A stretch of DNA of 24,546 nt from Sphingomonadaceae bacterium (GTDB lineage: Bacteria > Pseudomonadota > Alphaproteobacteria > Sphingomonadales > Sphingomonadaceae): positions 1-24,546 of the forward strand of contig JAGREF010000052.1 in assembly GCA_020446665.1 (NCBI GenBank), read 5' to 3'. The position numbers were made by a program, and so were the translations under genes. Below, piece after piece: positions 1-8,600 of the stretch. Within the stretch, counting starts at the first letter, position 1. The number at the start of each line of letters is the position of its first letter. The notes below the pieces were generated by a model that searched no databases, had not been told where the DNA came from, and saw only the letters and a program-made list of their open reading frames with translations.

Positions 1-1128
1 CGCGCATGGTGCGGATATGCCTGCCCGCAGACCGTGTGGACGGACGTTTTCCAGCATATTGACCGGTTTGTTGATGGTGATCGCAATGCCCGGCAAAGGC
101 TCGATGCGGCGCCGTGGACGGCTGGCAAGTTCGCCCGCCGCGCCTTCAAGTGGTCTATTTACCTGGCTATCAGCTTCCTGACCGGGGGCGCCTGGATTCT
201 CTACTTTGCCGATGCACCGACCCTCGCTCATGATTTCTGGGCCGGTGATGCGGCAGGCGTCGCCTATGCCTCGGTAGCCGTGCTGACGGCGACGACCTTC
301 ATCCTGGGCGGTTTCATGCGCGAACAGGTGTGCATCTATATGTGCCCCTGGCCGCGTATCCAGACCGCGATGCTGGATGAGAAATCGCTGATCGTCACCT
401 ATAAGGACTGGCGCGGCGAACAGCGCGGTAGCCTGAAGAAAGCCCAGAAAGAGCCTGAGAAATACGGCGATTGCGTGGACTGCAACCAATGCGTTGCGGT
501 TTGCCCGACCGGCTATGACATTCGCAACGGGCCGGATATTGCCTGCATTACCTGCGGTCTGTGCATTGATGCCTGTGACCGGGTGATGAAGGATATCGGC
601 CGTCCGCGCGGCCTGATCGATTATGCCACGATGGAAGACTGCAAGGCCGAGGCTGCCGGGCAGGCCCCGCGCCACTGGTTCAAGGCTGTCACCCATCCTC
701 GGACGCTGATCTACGCTGCGATCTGGGGCGCCATCGGCCTTGCCCTGCTGTTTGCGCTGGGAACGCGCTCGCATACCGACCTTACCGTCGCACAGGATCG
801 CAACCCGCCTTACATGCTGCTCAGCGATGGCAGCGTGCGCAATGCCTACACAGTCAAGCTGCGCAACATGGAAAGCCGCCCGCGCGAAATGAAGATTTCG
901 ATCGAGGGTCTGCCCGGCGCAATGATGTGGACCGACGACATGTCGCGCGAAAAGGCGCAGCGTGAACTCGTGCGCGAAGTGCCGGCCGATGCAACAATGC
1001 CGCTCAGGGTCTATGTCCTTGTTCCCGAGGGGACGCAGGGGCAGGATTTCGCCTTCACTGTGACGTCGCTGGATGAACAGGCGGAAACGGACAGCGTCGG
1101 CACCAAGTTCACCGGGCCGGGAGAATAG
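1..1128 (+). CDS. ccoG: Cytochrome c oxidase accessory protein CcoG (FixG/RdxA), 5' truncated by window
   Basis: The reading frame is open from base 1, and its first codons read RAWCGYACPQTVWTDVF, a hallmark internal CcoG motif. The true start therefore lies upstream of the window, and the GTG at 34 is not the start. CcoG is an inner-membrane polyferredoxin needed for copper handling during cbb3 oxidase assembly. Visible features are the CIYMCPWPR motif; a bacterial ferredoxin pair with clusters CVDCNQCVAVCP and CITCGLCIDACD (eight Cys, two 4Fe-4S); hydrophobic membrane segments on both sides of the ferredoxin part; and a C-terminal Ig-like periplasmic domain typical of the family (FixG C-terminal domain). 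The stop is TAG at 1126-1128, 2 nt before ccoH. ccoNOQP is expected upstream but cannot be seen. Family assignment is very safe. Confidence 0.97.
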   Translation, partial: RAWCGYACPQTVWTDVFQHIDRFVDGDRNARQRLDAAPWTAGKFARRAFKWSIYLAISFLTGGAWILYFADAPTLAHDFWAGDAAGVAYASVAVLTATTFILGGFMREQVCIYMCPWPRIQTAMLDEKSLIVTYKDWRGEQRGSLKKAQKEPEKYGDCVDCNQCVAVCPTGYDIRNGPDIACITCGLCIDACDRVMKDIGRPRGLIDYATMEDCKAEAAGQAPRHWFKAVTHPRTLIYAAIWGAIGLALLFALGTRSHTDLTVAQDRNPPYMLLSDGSVRNAYTVKLRNMESRPREMKISIEGLPGAMMWTDDMSREKAQRELVREVPADATMPLRVYVLVPEGTQGQDFAFTVTSLDEQAETDSVGTKFTGPGE

Positions 1129-1130
1129 GC

Positions 1131-1595
1131 ATGGCAGGCGCGGCAAACAAACGGCGCGGCTTTACCGGCTGGCATATGACTGGCCTGCTGGTGGCCTTTT
1201 TCGGGGTCGTGATCGGGGTCAATGTGACCATGGCCAGTTTCGCCACCAGCACTTTTGGCGGGGTCGTGGTCGATAATTCCTATGTCGCCAGCCAGAAATA
1301 TAATGACTGGCTGGAACAGGCGCGGGAACAGGAAGCCTTGGGCTGGGGCGCAAAGACCAGCTGGCGGCCGGATGGAAAGGTTGCCGTGGCCTTGCTCGAT
1401 GTTCCGTCAGGGGCGACGCTTCAGGCAATTGCCCGCCATCCGCTGGGCCGCGAACCGGATCAGGAACTCAGCTTTGTGTCAGCGGGGGAAGGGCGCTTTG
1501 TCTCTGACCAGAGCCTGCCCGATGGCCGCTGGACCTTGCGCATGGTCGTAACCGCCGCTGGCAAGGAATGGCGGCAGGAAACGATTATCCCGTGA
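1131..1595 (+). CDS. ccoH: CcoH/FixH family cbb3 oxidase assembly protein
   Basis: This 154-residue protein has a short basic N-terminus, then one membrane helix at about residues 13-35 (HMTGLLVAFFGVVIGVNVTM). A periplasmic domain follows with NSYVASQKYNDWLEQAREQ, the characteristic FixH signature just after the helix. FixH/CcoH is a single-span protein that supports maturation of the cbb3-type oxidase, probably with the copper transporter CcoI. The gene begins 2 nt after ccoG and its TGA overlaps the proposed GTG start of ccoI, so it sits inside a tightly coupled ccoGHIS operon. The length is normal for the family. Confidence 0.93.
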   Translation: MAGAANKRRGFTGWHMTGLLVAFFGVVIGVNVTMASFATSTFGGVVVDNSYVASQKYNDWLEQAREQEALGWGAKTSWRPDGKVAVALLDVPSGATLQAIARHPLGREPDQELSFVSAGEGRFVSDQSLPDGRWTLRMVVTAAGKEWRQETIIP

Positions 1596-3715
1596 CCGCC
1601 CAGTTGCGCCCGGACCTGCCCGATCAGCTTGAATGCACGGTCATGGCGGTGCCCGGCATGCATTGCGCAGGCTGCATGAGCAAGGTCGAACGGGCGCTGG
1701 GCGCGCTGGAGGGCGTGGCTGATGCCCGCGTGAATCTGTCCGCCCGGCTGGTCAGCGTGCAGCATGATCCGTCGATCAGCCAGAATGTGCTGGTAAGAAC
1801 GCTGGATAGTGTCGGCTTTGAAGCGCAGGTGCGGCGTGATGAGCTGGCCCGTCCGGTCACCAATGCCCGTCCGCTGCTGGCGCCGCTGGCCGTGGCTGCC
1901 TTTGCCGCGATGAATGTGATGCTGCTGTCCGTCAGTGTCTGGTCCGGGGCCGAGGGCACCACGCGTGAGCTGTTTCACTGGCTTTCCGCGCTGATTGCCA
2001 TTCCGGCCATTGCCTATTCGGGCCAGCCGTTCTTCCGCTCCGCATGGAAGGCGCTGCGTCACTGGCAGACCAATATGGATGTGCCGATCTCCATCGGTAT
2101 CGTCACGGCAACGGGCCTCAGCATTTATGAAGTGGTCACCGGCGGGGCACATGCCTGGTTTGACGGGGCGCTGATGCTGATTGCCTTCCTGCTGGCGGGC
2201 CGCGTGCTGGATGCGATGATGCGCGACCGGGCGCGTTCGGGCGTCGATGCGCTGCTCAGCCAGGCCGCGCAGGGGGCGATGATCGTCAGCGATGACGGCA
2301 CGCTTGGCTGGGTAGAGGCCGATGCGCTCAAACCCGGCATGGTGATGCGCGTGGCGGCGGGCGAGCGACTGGCCGCCGATGGCGAGATTGTCAGCGGGAT
2401 CAGCCGGTTCGATCAGTCGCTGCTGACTGGCGAGACTGTTCCCGTGGCCGCAGGGCAGGGCGAACAGGCGCTGGCGGGTACGCTCAATCTGGATGCGCCG
2501 GTCGATGTGCGCGTCAGTCATGCGGGGCGGGATACGACGCTGGCAGAAATTGCCCGGCTGATGGAAGCCTCCACCCAGTCGCGCAGCCGCTATGTCCGCA
2601 TCGCTGACCGCGCGGCGCGGCTTTATGCGCCAGCGATCCATTCCATTGCCGCGCTGACAGTGATTGGCTGGCTGCTGGCCGGAGCCAGCCTGTATGAAGC
2701 GCTGGTGATTGGCGTGGCGGTGCTGATCATCACCTGCCCTTGTGCGCTGGGGCTGGCTGTGCCGGTGGCGCAGGTGGTGGCGAGCGGAGCGCTGATGCGC
2801 GCCGGGATCATGGTCAAGGATGGCTCTGCGCTGGAACGGCTTGCCGCCACCAACCGTGCTCTGTTTGACAAGACGGGTACTTTGACGCTGGGCAAGCCCA
2901 CGCCTGATCCGGCGGTGATCGCGTCGCTATCGGCAGAGGCGGCCTCTGTCGCGCTCGCGCTGGCGAGCCACAGCCGCCACCCGCTTTCGCGCTCGCTTGC
3001 TGATGCGCTGAGTGCTGGCGGACACCGCGCCGCCACGCTCGATAGGGTAGAGGAACGCGCAGGCGAAGGTTTGTTCGCCAGCTATCAAGGCCACAAAGTC
3101 TCCCTTCGCCGCCCGGAAAGCGCGAGCGGGATCGCCGTCAGCCTTGACCTTGGTGGCAGCACCAGCTGGCTGGTGCCCTATACGGACAGGCTGCGCCCCG
3201 ATGCGGTTGAGGCCCTGGCGCGGCTGCAGAAAATGGGCTTTGAAAGCTCCATCATCTCCGGTGACAACGCCGCTGCCGTAGCCGAAGTGTCTCGCGAAAC
3301 CGGTCTTGCGGCACAAGCTGGCGTGACCCCGGCGGACAAGCAGAATGCGATCCAGCAATTGCAGGATGACGGCAAGACAGTGCTGATGGTGGGGGATGGC
3401 CTGAATGACGGGCCCGCACTGGCCGCCGCCAATGCCAGCATGGCGCCGGGCAGTGCCAGCGATGTCGGCCTGCATGCAGCGGATCTGGTATTCGTGCAGG
3501 ATACGCTGCTGTCCGTGCCCCGCGCGGTGAAGGCCGCACGCGCGACCATGACGGTGGTGAAGCAGAATTTCGCGCTCGCCATCGGCTATAATATCCTTGC
3601 GGTCCCGCTGGCTGTGGCGGGTCTGGTCACGCCGCTGGTTGCCGCGATTGCCATGTCCTGCAGTTCGCTGATCGTGGTGGCCAATTCTCTGCGGCTGGCG
3701 AGGGCGGCGAAATGA
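1592..3715 (+). CDS. ccoI: CcoI/FixI copper-translocating P-type ATPase
   Basis: This P1B-type ATPase moves copper across the inner membrane for cbb3 oxidase assembly. Counted from GTG 1592 (707 residues), the N-terminal heavy-metal domain carries GMHCAGC (C25, C28). Further motifs are the actuator LTGETVP, the membrane metal site CPC (C382-P383-C384), the phosphorylation motif DKTGTLT (D426), the HP motif SRHPLS, and the hinge GDGLNDGPAL. About eight membrane helices are expected and hydrophobic stretches fit. I chose GTG 1592 because it overlaps the ccoH TGA as GTGA, with AGGAA upstream; an in-frame ATG at 1568 is the alternative. The stop overlaps the ATG of ccoS. The context (ccoGHIS) favours CcoI over a general CopA exporter. 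Confidence 0.95.
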   Translation: MTAQLRPDLPDQLECTVMAVPGMHCAGCMSKVERALGALEGVADARVNLSARLVSVQHDPSISQNVLVRTLDSVGFEAQVRRDELARPVTNARPLLAPLAVAAFAAMNVMLLSVSVWSGAEGTTRELFHWLSALIAIPAIAYSGQPFFRSAWKALRHWQTNMDVPISIGIVTATGLSIYEVVTGGAHAWFDGALMLIAFLLAGRVLDAMMRDRARSGVDALLSQAAQGAMIVSDDGTLGWVEADALKPGMVMRVAAGERLAADGEIVSGISRFDQSLLTGETVPVAAGQGEQALAGTLNLDAPVDVRVSHAGRDTTLAEIARLMEASTQSRSRYVRIADRAARLYAPAIHSIAALTVIGWLLAGASLYEALVIGVAVLIITCPCALGLAVPVAQVVASGALMRAGIMVKDGSALERLAATNRALFDKTGTLTLGKPTPDPAVIASLSAEAASVALALASHSRHPLSRSLADALSAGGHRAATLDRVEERAGEGLFASYQGHKVSLRRPESASGIAVSLDLGGSTSWLVPYTDRLRPDAVEALARLQKMGFESSIISGDNAAAVAEVSRETGLAAQAGVTPADKQNAIQQLQDDGKTVLMVGDGLNDGPALAAANASMAPGSASDVGLHAADLVFVQDTLLSVPRAVKAARATMTVVKQNFALAIGYNILAVPLAVAGLVTPLVAAIAMSCSSLIVVANSLRLARAAK

Positions 3716-3864
3716 CCGGTCTGGCTTTCCTGATCCCTGTCGCACTCGGGCTTGGCTTGTTGGGGCTGGGCAGCTTTTTCTGGGCGCTCAAGAACGGGCA
3801 GTTTGATGATCCCGAAGGCGCGGCCAACCGCATTCTGATCGACGATGAAGAGGACCCGGCCTGA
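3712..3864 (+). CDS. ccoS: CcoS, cbb3-type oxidase assembly protein
   Basis: This is a 50-residue ORF starting at ATG 3712, overlapping the ccoI stop by 4 nt (ATGA). The translation begins MTGLAFLIPVALGLG, a single membrane helix. It continues FFWALKNGQFDDPEG, the conserved CcoS signature (a W-x-x-x-x-GQ-[FY]-D-D-x-x-G pattern), and ends in a short acidic tail. CcoS is a small inner-membrane protein required to load heme and copper into CcoN. Size, motif and position after ccoI all agree. Its TGA overlaps the next ATG as TGATG. Confidence 0.95.
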   Translation: MTGLAFLIPVALGLGLLGLGSFFWALKNGQFDDPEGAANRILIDDEEDPA

Positions 3865-4103
3865 TGCTGCATTCTCCGTTGATCTCCCTTGCTGCTCTGC
3901 TGCCTGCCGCGCTCAATCCTTCGCTCATCATGATTGAAGGCAAGAGCTTGTCCTCGCTGGTCTGCGGTACCGGTGTCACGCAGGAAATCCCGCTCAGCGG
4001 CCCGGTTCTGCCGGGCACTGCGGGCGGGGCCTGCTGCGCCAAGGGATGCCACGCTGCATCGGACAAGAAGAAAAAATCAAAATCCGGCGTGATTGATCCA
4101 TAA
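3864..4103 (+). CDS. Small Cys-containing protein coupled to ccoS, unknown function
   Basis: This 79-residue ORF has its ATG overlapping the ccoS stop (TGATG), which suggests translational coupling and supports that it is real. The N-terminus has a weak hydrophobic stretch (SLISLAALLPAAL type) that may act as a signal or anchor. The second half contains LVCGTG, then GGACCAKGCH followed by a Lys run and a short tail, giving four Cys and one His that could bind a metal. The central part (VCGTGVTQEIPL) faintly recalls DUF2946-like proteins, some of which occur near copper genes, but this likeness is weak. Given its place in a copper-dependent oxidase assembly operon, a metal-related role is a guess. 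The Fnr-like box of hemN overlaps its last codons. Confidence 0.6.
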   Translation: MLHSPLISLAALLPAALNPSLIMIEGKSLSSLVCGTGVTQEIPLSGPVLPGTAGGACCAKGCHAASDKKKKSKSGVIDP

Positions 4104-4106
4104 CAA
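4093..4106 (+). promoter_or_regulatory. Fnr/FixK-type box upstream of hemN
   Basis: TTGATCCATAACAA matches the Fnr/FixK consensus TTGAT-N4-ATCAA at 9 of 10 specified positions. The centre lies between 4099 and 4100. An activator bound at -41.5 (class II) would set +1 at 4141, exactly the A of the hemN ATG. A weak -10-like CTCAAT lies at 4128-4133. Oxygen control of hemN by Fnr/FixK proteins is well established in alphaproteobacteria; use of this particular site is inferred. Confidence 0.7.
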
Positions 4107-4140
4107 TGAAGCGCCGCATCCGGTCTGCTCAATAGGCTGC

Positions 4141-5451
4141 ATGTGGACCTATCACCCCGAATTGCTGGCAACACCGGTGCCGCGTTACACCAGCTTCCCG
4201 ACTGCCGCCGAATTTGGTGACCGCGTGGGGGAGCGGGACTATCGCGAGGCATTGCAGCGCAGCGCGGGTGATATTTCGCTCTACGTTCACATCCCCTTTT
4301 GCGAGAAGATTTGCTGGTATTGTGGCTGCAACACTGCGGCTGCCAATCGCAAGCAGCGGCTGACCGCCTATCTTGATGCGCTGCATCACGAAATTTCGCT
4401 GGTCGGATCGCTGATGGGCGATGTGAACGTGCAGCGGATTTCCTTTGGTGGCGGCAGCCCCAATGCCATTGCGCCGCTCGATTTCGTGCGTCTGCTGGAC
4501 TCGCTGTTTGTCAGCTTTGGCCCGCGCGCGCCGGATATCTCGATCGAACTGGACCCGCGCACGCTGGCGCCGGAATGGGGGCAGGTCATGGCCTCGGTTG
4601 GCGTCACTCGCGCCAGCATGGGGGTGCAGACATTCTCGCCCCATTTGCAGGCGGCAATTGGCCGGGTGCAACCTGCGGAAATGATTGAGCGTGCCACGGA
4701 CATGCTGCGCGATGCGGGCGTGACCTCGCTCAACTTTGACCTGATGTATGGCCTGCCGGGCCAGACGCTGGATGATGTCGAGGATTCGCTGCGCCATGCG
4801 CTGCGGCTAGGGGCGGACCGGATCGCGCTGTTCGGCTATGCCCATGTACCTCACATGATCCCGCGCCAGAAACAGATCGACGCGCATGATCTGCCGGGCG
4901 CGCAAGAGCGCTTTGCGATGGCGCTGTTCGGCTACAATCTCCTGCGCGATGAAGGATATGTCCCGGTCGGTTTTGACCATTTTGCACGTCCGGGGGACAG
5001 CCTCGCGCAGGCTGCGCTCTCCGGGACATTGCACCGCAATTTCCAGGGCTTCACCGATGACAATGCGCCGGTTCTGATCGGGCTGGGTGCCTCTTCCATC
5101 AGCTGTTTTCCTGATTTGCTGGTCCAGAACGAGAAAAATGCCGGGCGTTACCGCATGCTGCTCTCGCAAGACCGGCTGACGGCCGCGCATGGCATTGCCC
5201 GCACGCAGGACGACCAGCGGCGCGGAGCGATCATCAATGATCTGCTTTGCCGCGGACGAGCTGACATTCCTGACACTATGCTGCGTGATGCGCTGGACCG
5301 GCTGGATCCCTATCTGGCGGCGGGCCTGTGCCACTGGAATGTCGATCACCTCGAAATCCCGCCCGAAGGCCTGCCCTATGCCCGCAGCATCGCGGCGGCA
5401 TTCGACCCCTATCGCCAGCATTCGCCGAGGCGGTTCAGTTCGGCGGTTTAG
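4141..5451 (+). CDS. hemN: Oxygen-independent coproporphyrinogen III oxidase HemN
   Basis: This radical SAM enzyme converts coproporphyrinogen III to protoporphyrinogen IX without oxygen in heme synthesis, in the cytoplasm. From ATG 4141 the protein has 436 residues. The N-terminus YHPELLATPVPRYTSFPTA is typical of HemN. YVHIPFCEKICWYCGC holds the 4Fe-4S cysteines C54, C58 and C61 plus C63, the HemN-specific CxxxCxxCxC pattern. GGGSPNAI binds SAM and LNFDLMYGLPGQT is the next conserved block. The four-Cys pattern separates it from HemW-type chaperones. An in-frame TTG at 4093 would extend the protein, but that TTG is part of the Fnr-like box and the extension has no family match. No good Shine-Dalgarno precedes 4141, consistent with a leaderless message. 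It fits the micro-oxic respiration cluster because cbb3 oxidase needs heme. Confidence 0.94.
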   Translation: MWTYHPELLATPVPRYTSFPTAAEFGDRVGERDYREALQRSAGDISLYVHIPFCEKICWYCGCNTAAANRKQRLTAYLDALHHEISLVGSLMGDVNVQRISFGGGSPNAIAPLDFVRLLDSLFVSFGPRAPDISIELDPRTLAPEWGQVMASVGVTRASMGVQTFSPHLQAAIGRVQPAEMIERATDMLRDAGVTSLNFDLMYGLPGQTLDDVEDSLRHALRLGADRIALFGYAHVPHMIPRQKQIDAHDLPGAQERFAMALFGYNLLRDEGYVPVGFDHFARPGDSLAQAALSGTLHRNFQGFTDDNAPVLIGLGASSISCFPDLLVQNEKNAGRYRMLLSQDRLTAAHGIARTQDDQRRGAIINDLLCRGRADIPDTMLRDALDRLDPYLAAGLCHWNVDHLEIPPEGLPYARSIAAAFDPYRQHSPRRFSSAV

Positions 5452-5647
5452 GGCGGCCGGAGCCGGCTCCGCCATGCCGCGCCGGGTCCGCCGATCCCAT
5501 CGGTGTGCCAGCGCGAGGCATAGAGGGTTTCGCCCGTCCGGCTGAATGGAGCCGCAGTTAGCCCGCCTGTGAGGATGATGGACCCGGCTTGATAGAGCCT
5601 ATTTCGCATTGGGCTGAACCTTTTCCTGTGCCCGCCCGACCTATCCA

Positions 5648-5663
5648 CCAACAGTCGTGTTGG
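5648..5663 (+). promoter_or_regulatory. Hairpin touching the Shine-Dalgarno of the DUF11 gene
   Basis: CCAACA-GTCG-TGTTGG forms a perfect 6-bp stem with a 4-nt loop. The last two bases of the 3' arm (5662-5663) are also the first two of the strong Shine-Dalgarno GGAGGA (5662-5667) in front of ATG 5672. It could tune translation or be incidental. The rest of the 205-nt gap after hemN shows no clear promoter or RNA gene. Confidence 0.4.
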
Positions 5664-5671
5664 AGGAAGAA

Positions 5672-8600
5672 ATGCGTTGGCTTGTCTGGTTAGGGATCAT
5701 TGCAGCTGCCTTTATCGGGGCGACGTCTGCTTCCGCGCAATCAGTTGGGCCAAAGCAGCTTTGTGAAGGACTGCCAGACAGTTCCGTTCCCTGCGACCCG
5801 CAAGGCGGCGCGCCAAAACTGGGGGAGCCTGTCTATTACGAATTCCACCTCTATGGCGGTCCTGCCCCTTCAACACTCGATATTTCAGAGGCTTATTCAC
5901 CACATTTTGCACCAACTGACCCGGCCAATGCGGTTATCTGCGTCGTCAGCAACGGCCCCAATCTGGGCAGCACATTGCCGATCAGCGTGGTCAGCGCGGG
6001 GCCTCCCTTCCGCTTTACGATCAATCTGGCGGGAGGACAGGATGCGACCTGCCGCATGGCGGGGACCTTCATCACGCCGGGGGTGAACGCACCCAACACC
6101 GCCGGGATCACCGCGCAGGGCGCGCCCAATGCGACCAATACGGTGGTGTCCAGCAACACCGAGCTGGAGGTTGATCTGGCCATCACCAAGACACGGCTGA
6201 CCCCGCTGACTGTGCCGATGAATATTGCCGGCACACCCGGCACGGCGCGTTACCGGATTGAAGTGACCACGGATGAACCGGTCTATCTCGGCCAGTTCTT
6301 CCGGGTCTATGACCAGCTGGCGCTGTTCCCGCAGGGCACGGCCGTGACCGCGACTTTGCAGAGCGGCTGGACCTGCCAGCTCTCACAGGGCGGGGGCGGG
6401 CCGGTGTCAATCCCCAATTGCCAGCTGACCGCCAATGGCAGCGGCGAGATCAATTCGCCGGGCTGGCAGGATTTCGCCAGCTGGGGGCTGAGCGCCGGGC
6501 CGCTGGTGCTGCTGCAGGCTGGTGACAAGCTGATCATCGAATATGAGGTGGAATATGCGGTTCCGGCGGCCAATGACTGCGTGCTTGCCGAAGACAGCGA
6601 AGGCATTCGCAACCGTGCTTTTCTAGGCCTCGCAGGCTCCGCCAGCGCTTTGCGGGACGAGGATGACGACAATAATGACACGGTGGATGACCAGTCGAGC
6701 GATCTGCCGCTCAATACCGGGATCTACAATGTCAGCCCCGACTGCAACCTGCCGCTCCCCCCGGGGCCGCCGCCGCCGCCTTCGCCGCTGAAGATCACCA
6801 AGACCATGCCGCTCAATTCATCGGGCGGGCAAGCCTGGGGCGGCATCCTGCCCTTTGTCATCACGGTAGAGAACCAGTCGGCCACCGCCACCGCCTATGA
6901 TGTGACGGTGAGCGACGTGCTGGCCAACCTGCAAGGCACACCGAATTTCACAGCGGTGCTGACCAACGGGAATTTGCAATGCGCCAGCGCGGGCTGTGTC
7001 CAGACTTCCCCCGGCACTGCAACCGGCAATGCCTTTGGCTCGACACCGACACCGGGTGGCCAGCCGGTGCTGTTTTCTTCCTATTATGACAGCAAGCAGA
7101 TGTGGACCGCGCAGGTCGCGCAATTGCTGCCGGGCGAAAAAGTGACCTTCCGGCTCTATTTCCGTCTCGACAAGCCAACTTGTGATTATGCTCCGCTGAT
7201 CCAGAACAAGCAGGTGCGCAACACAGCACGCGTGTCGGCCAAGGTGGATTATGCCGGGTTCGATGTGAACGGGAATCCGGTCACCAACACCTATGGCTAC
7301 AGCCAGTCAGCCAGCACCGATGTGCGCATGCAGAACCCGCCTGTGTGCGAGATTTCGGTCAAGAAGACCTCTGGCCCGGGCCGCAACGCCAACAATACGC
7401 CGCTCTGGCCCGATGGCGTGATTTTCGGGGGCTGGAAGAGCTATGAGCTCACCTTCTCTTCACTCCCGCCCAGCCCGACGCATAACAAGACGCTCTATGT
7501 CGGCACGCTGATCGATGCGATCCGGATCGAGAATGCCTATTACGCCACCGGTCTGAAGGTCGATTACCAATGGAGTTGCACCGATCTGTCGGGCGGCGGC
7601 GTGCGCAATTTCCAGTCCAGCGGCAGCGGCACCGCCAGCGTCAACCATGTTGGCAAGCCGCATCAGGGCGTGCGCATCATGCAGCATCCCGGTTTCGTGG
7701 AGTTTGACCCCGGCGCTTCGCTGAAATGCAACGTCAACATCAAGGTCGAGAAGCCCTCGCAGGATGATCCCTATTGCTACTCCGACGGCCAGCCATATCT
7801 GCAGAATCTGGCACTGATGGATGGTTCCAAATTCTTCAACGCCAATATGCCCTGGCCCCATGCACCGCAGGGGATGAGCTGGGATGTCAGCCACGACAAG
7901 CTGGCCAATTGCTACAATCTGGTGATCAACAAGTTTGCCGATCCTGGCGTGGTCAGTCGCAATGGCGGGCCGGTGGAATATACCATCACCGTCACCAATG
8001 CGAATTTGCCGGGCACGAACGGGGATATCAATCTGCCCAATTCGCTCGCGCAGCAGAACACGGCACCATATTTTTCAGACCATTTCATGCAGGCACCGGG
8101 CAATTCCATCCCGTTCAACCAGCATAATCTGACCTGGGGCCCCAATCCCTGCACCACCGGGACCACTCAGCGGTGCGAGATTTTCAAAAACCAGCACATG
8201 AATGGCTACATCACGGAAATCCTCCGCCTACCTGCGCAGCAGAGCATGACCATCCGTTATAAGCTGGATGGCCCGTTCGAACCGCATCAGTTTTGCAACC
8301 GCGCTCGTGGTTTTGGCGGGGGGAGCAAGCGCCAGTGGTATGACTGGTATTACAAGCATATCGACAGCTGGGACAGCGAAGCCTGCGTGCTCGTGCGCAG
8401 CACGCTGGAGGTGGAGAAGAGCTTTATCACTCCGCCCTGGGTAACGCTGGGTGCCTCCACTCCCTTCACGATCGAGGTCGATTGCAACGCGCCCTCTGGC
8501 TTTAGCGATTTCAAGAGCGATCTGCTGGTTACGCCGGGCAATCCTGCGGGTCAGATCAGACGCATCGTGATCGGCAGCGTGTGCGAGATTGACGAAGTGA

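Noticed and set aside
1460..2641. 393-codon open frame antisense to ccoH/ccoI
   Set aside because: It covers invariant ccoI motifs on the other strand; its composition is typical of shadow translation.
4093..4140. TTG start extending hemN by 16 codons
   Set aside because: The extension has no likeness to HemN, and the TTG is part of the Fnr-like box; ATG 4141 gives the normal N-terminus.
5458..5471. Perfect palindrome CGGAGCCGGCTCCG just after hemN as a terminator
   Set aside because: It has no loop and no T run follows; in GC-rich DNA this is likely chance.
5657..5671. GTG start for the DUF11 protein
   Set aside because: It would place the strong GGAGGA inside the coding region and spoil the signal peptide start.
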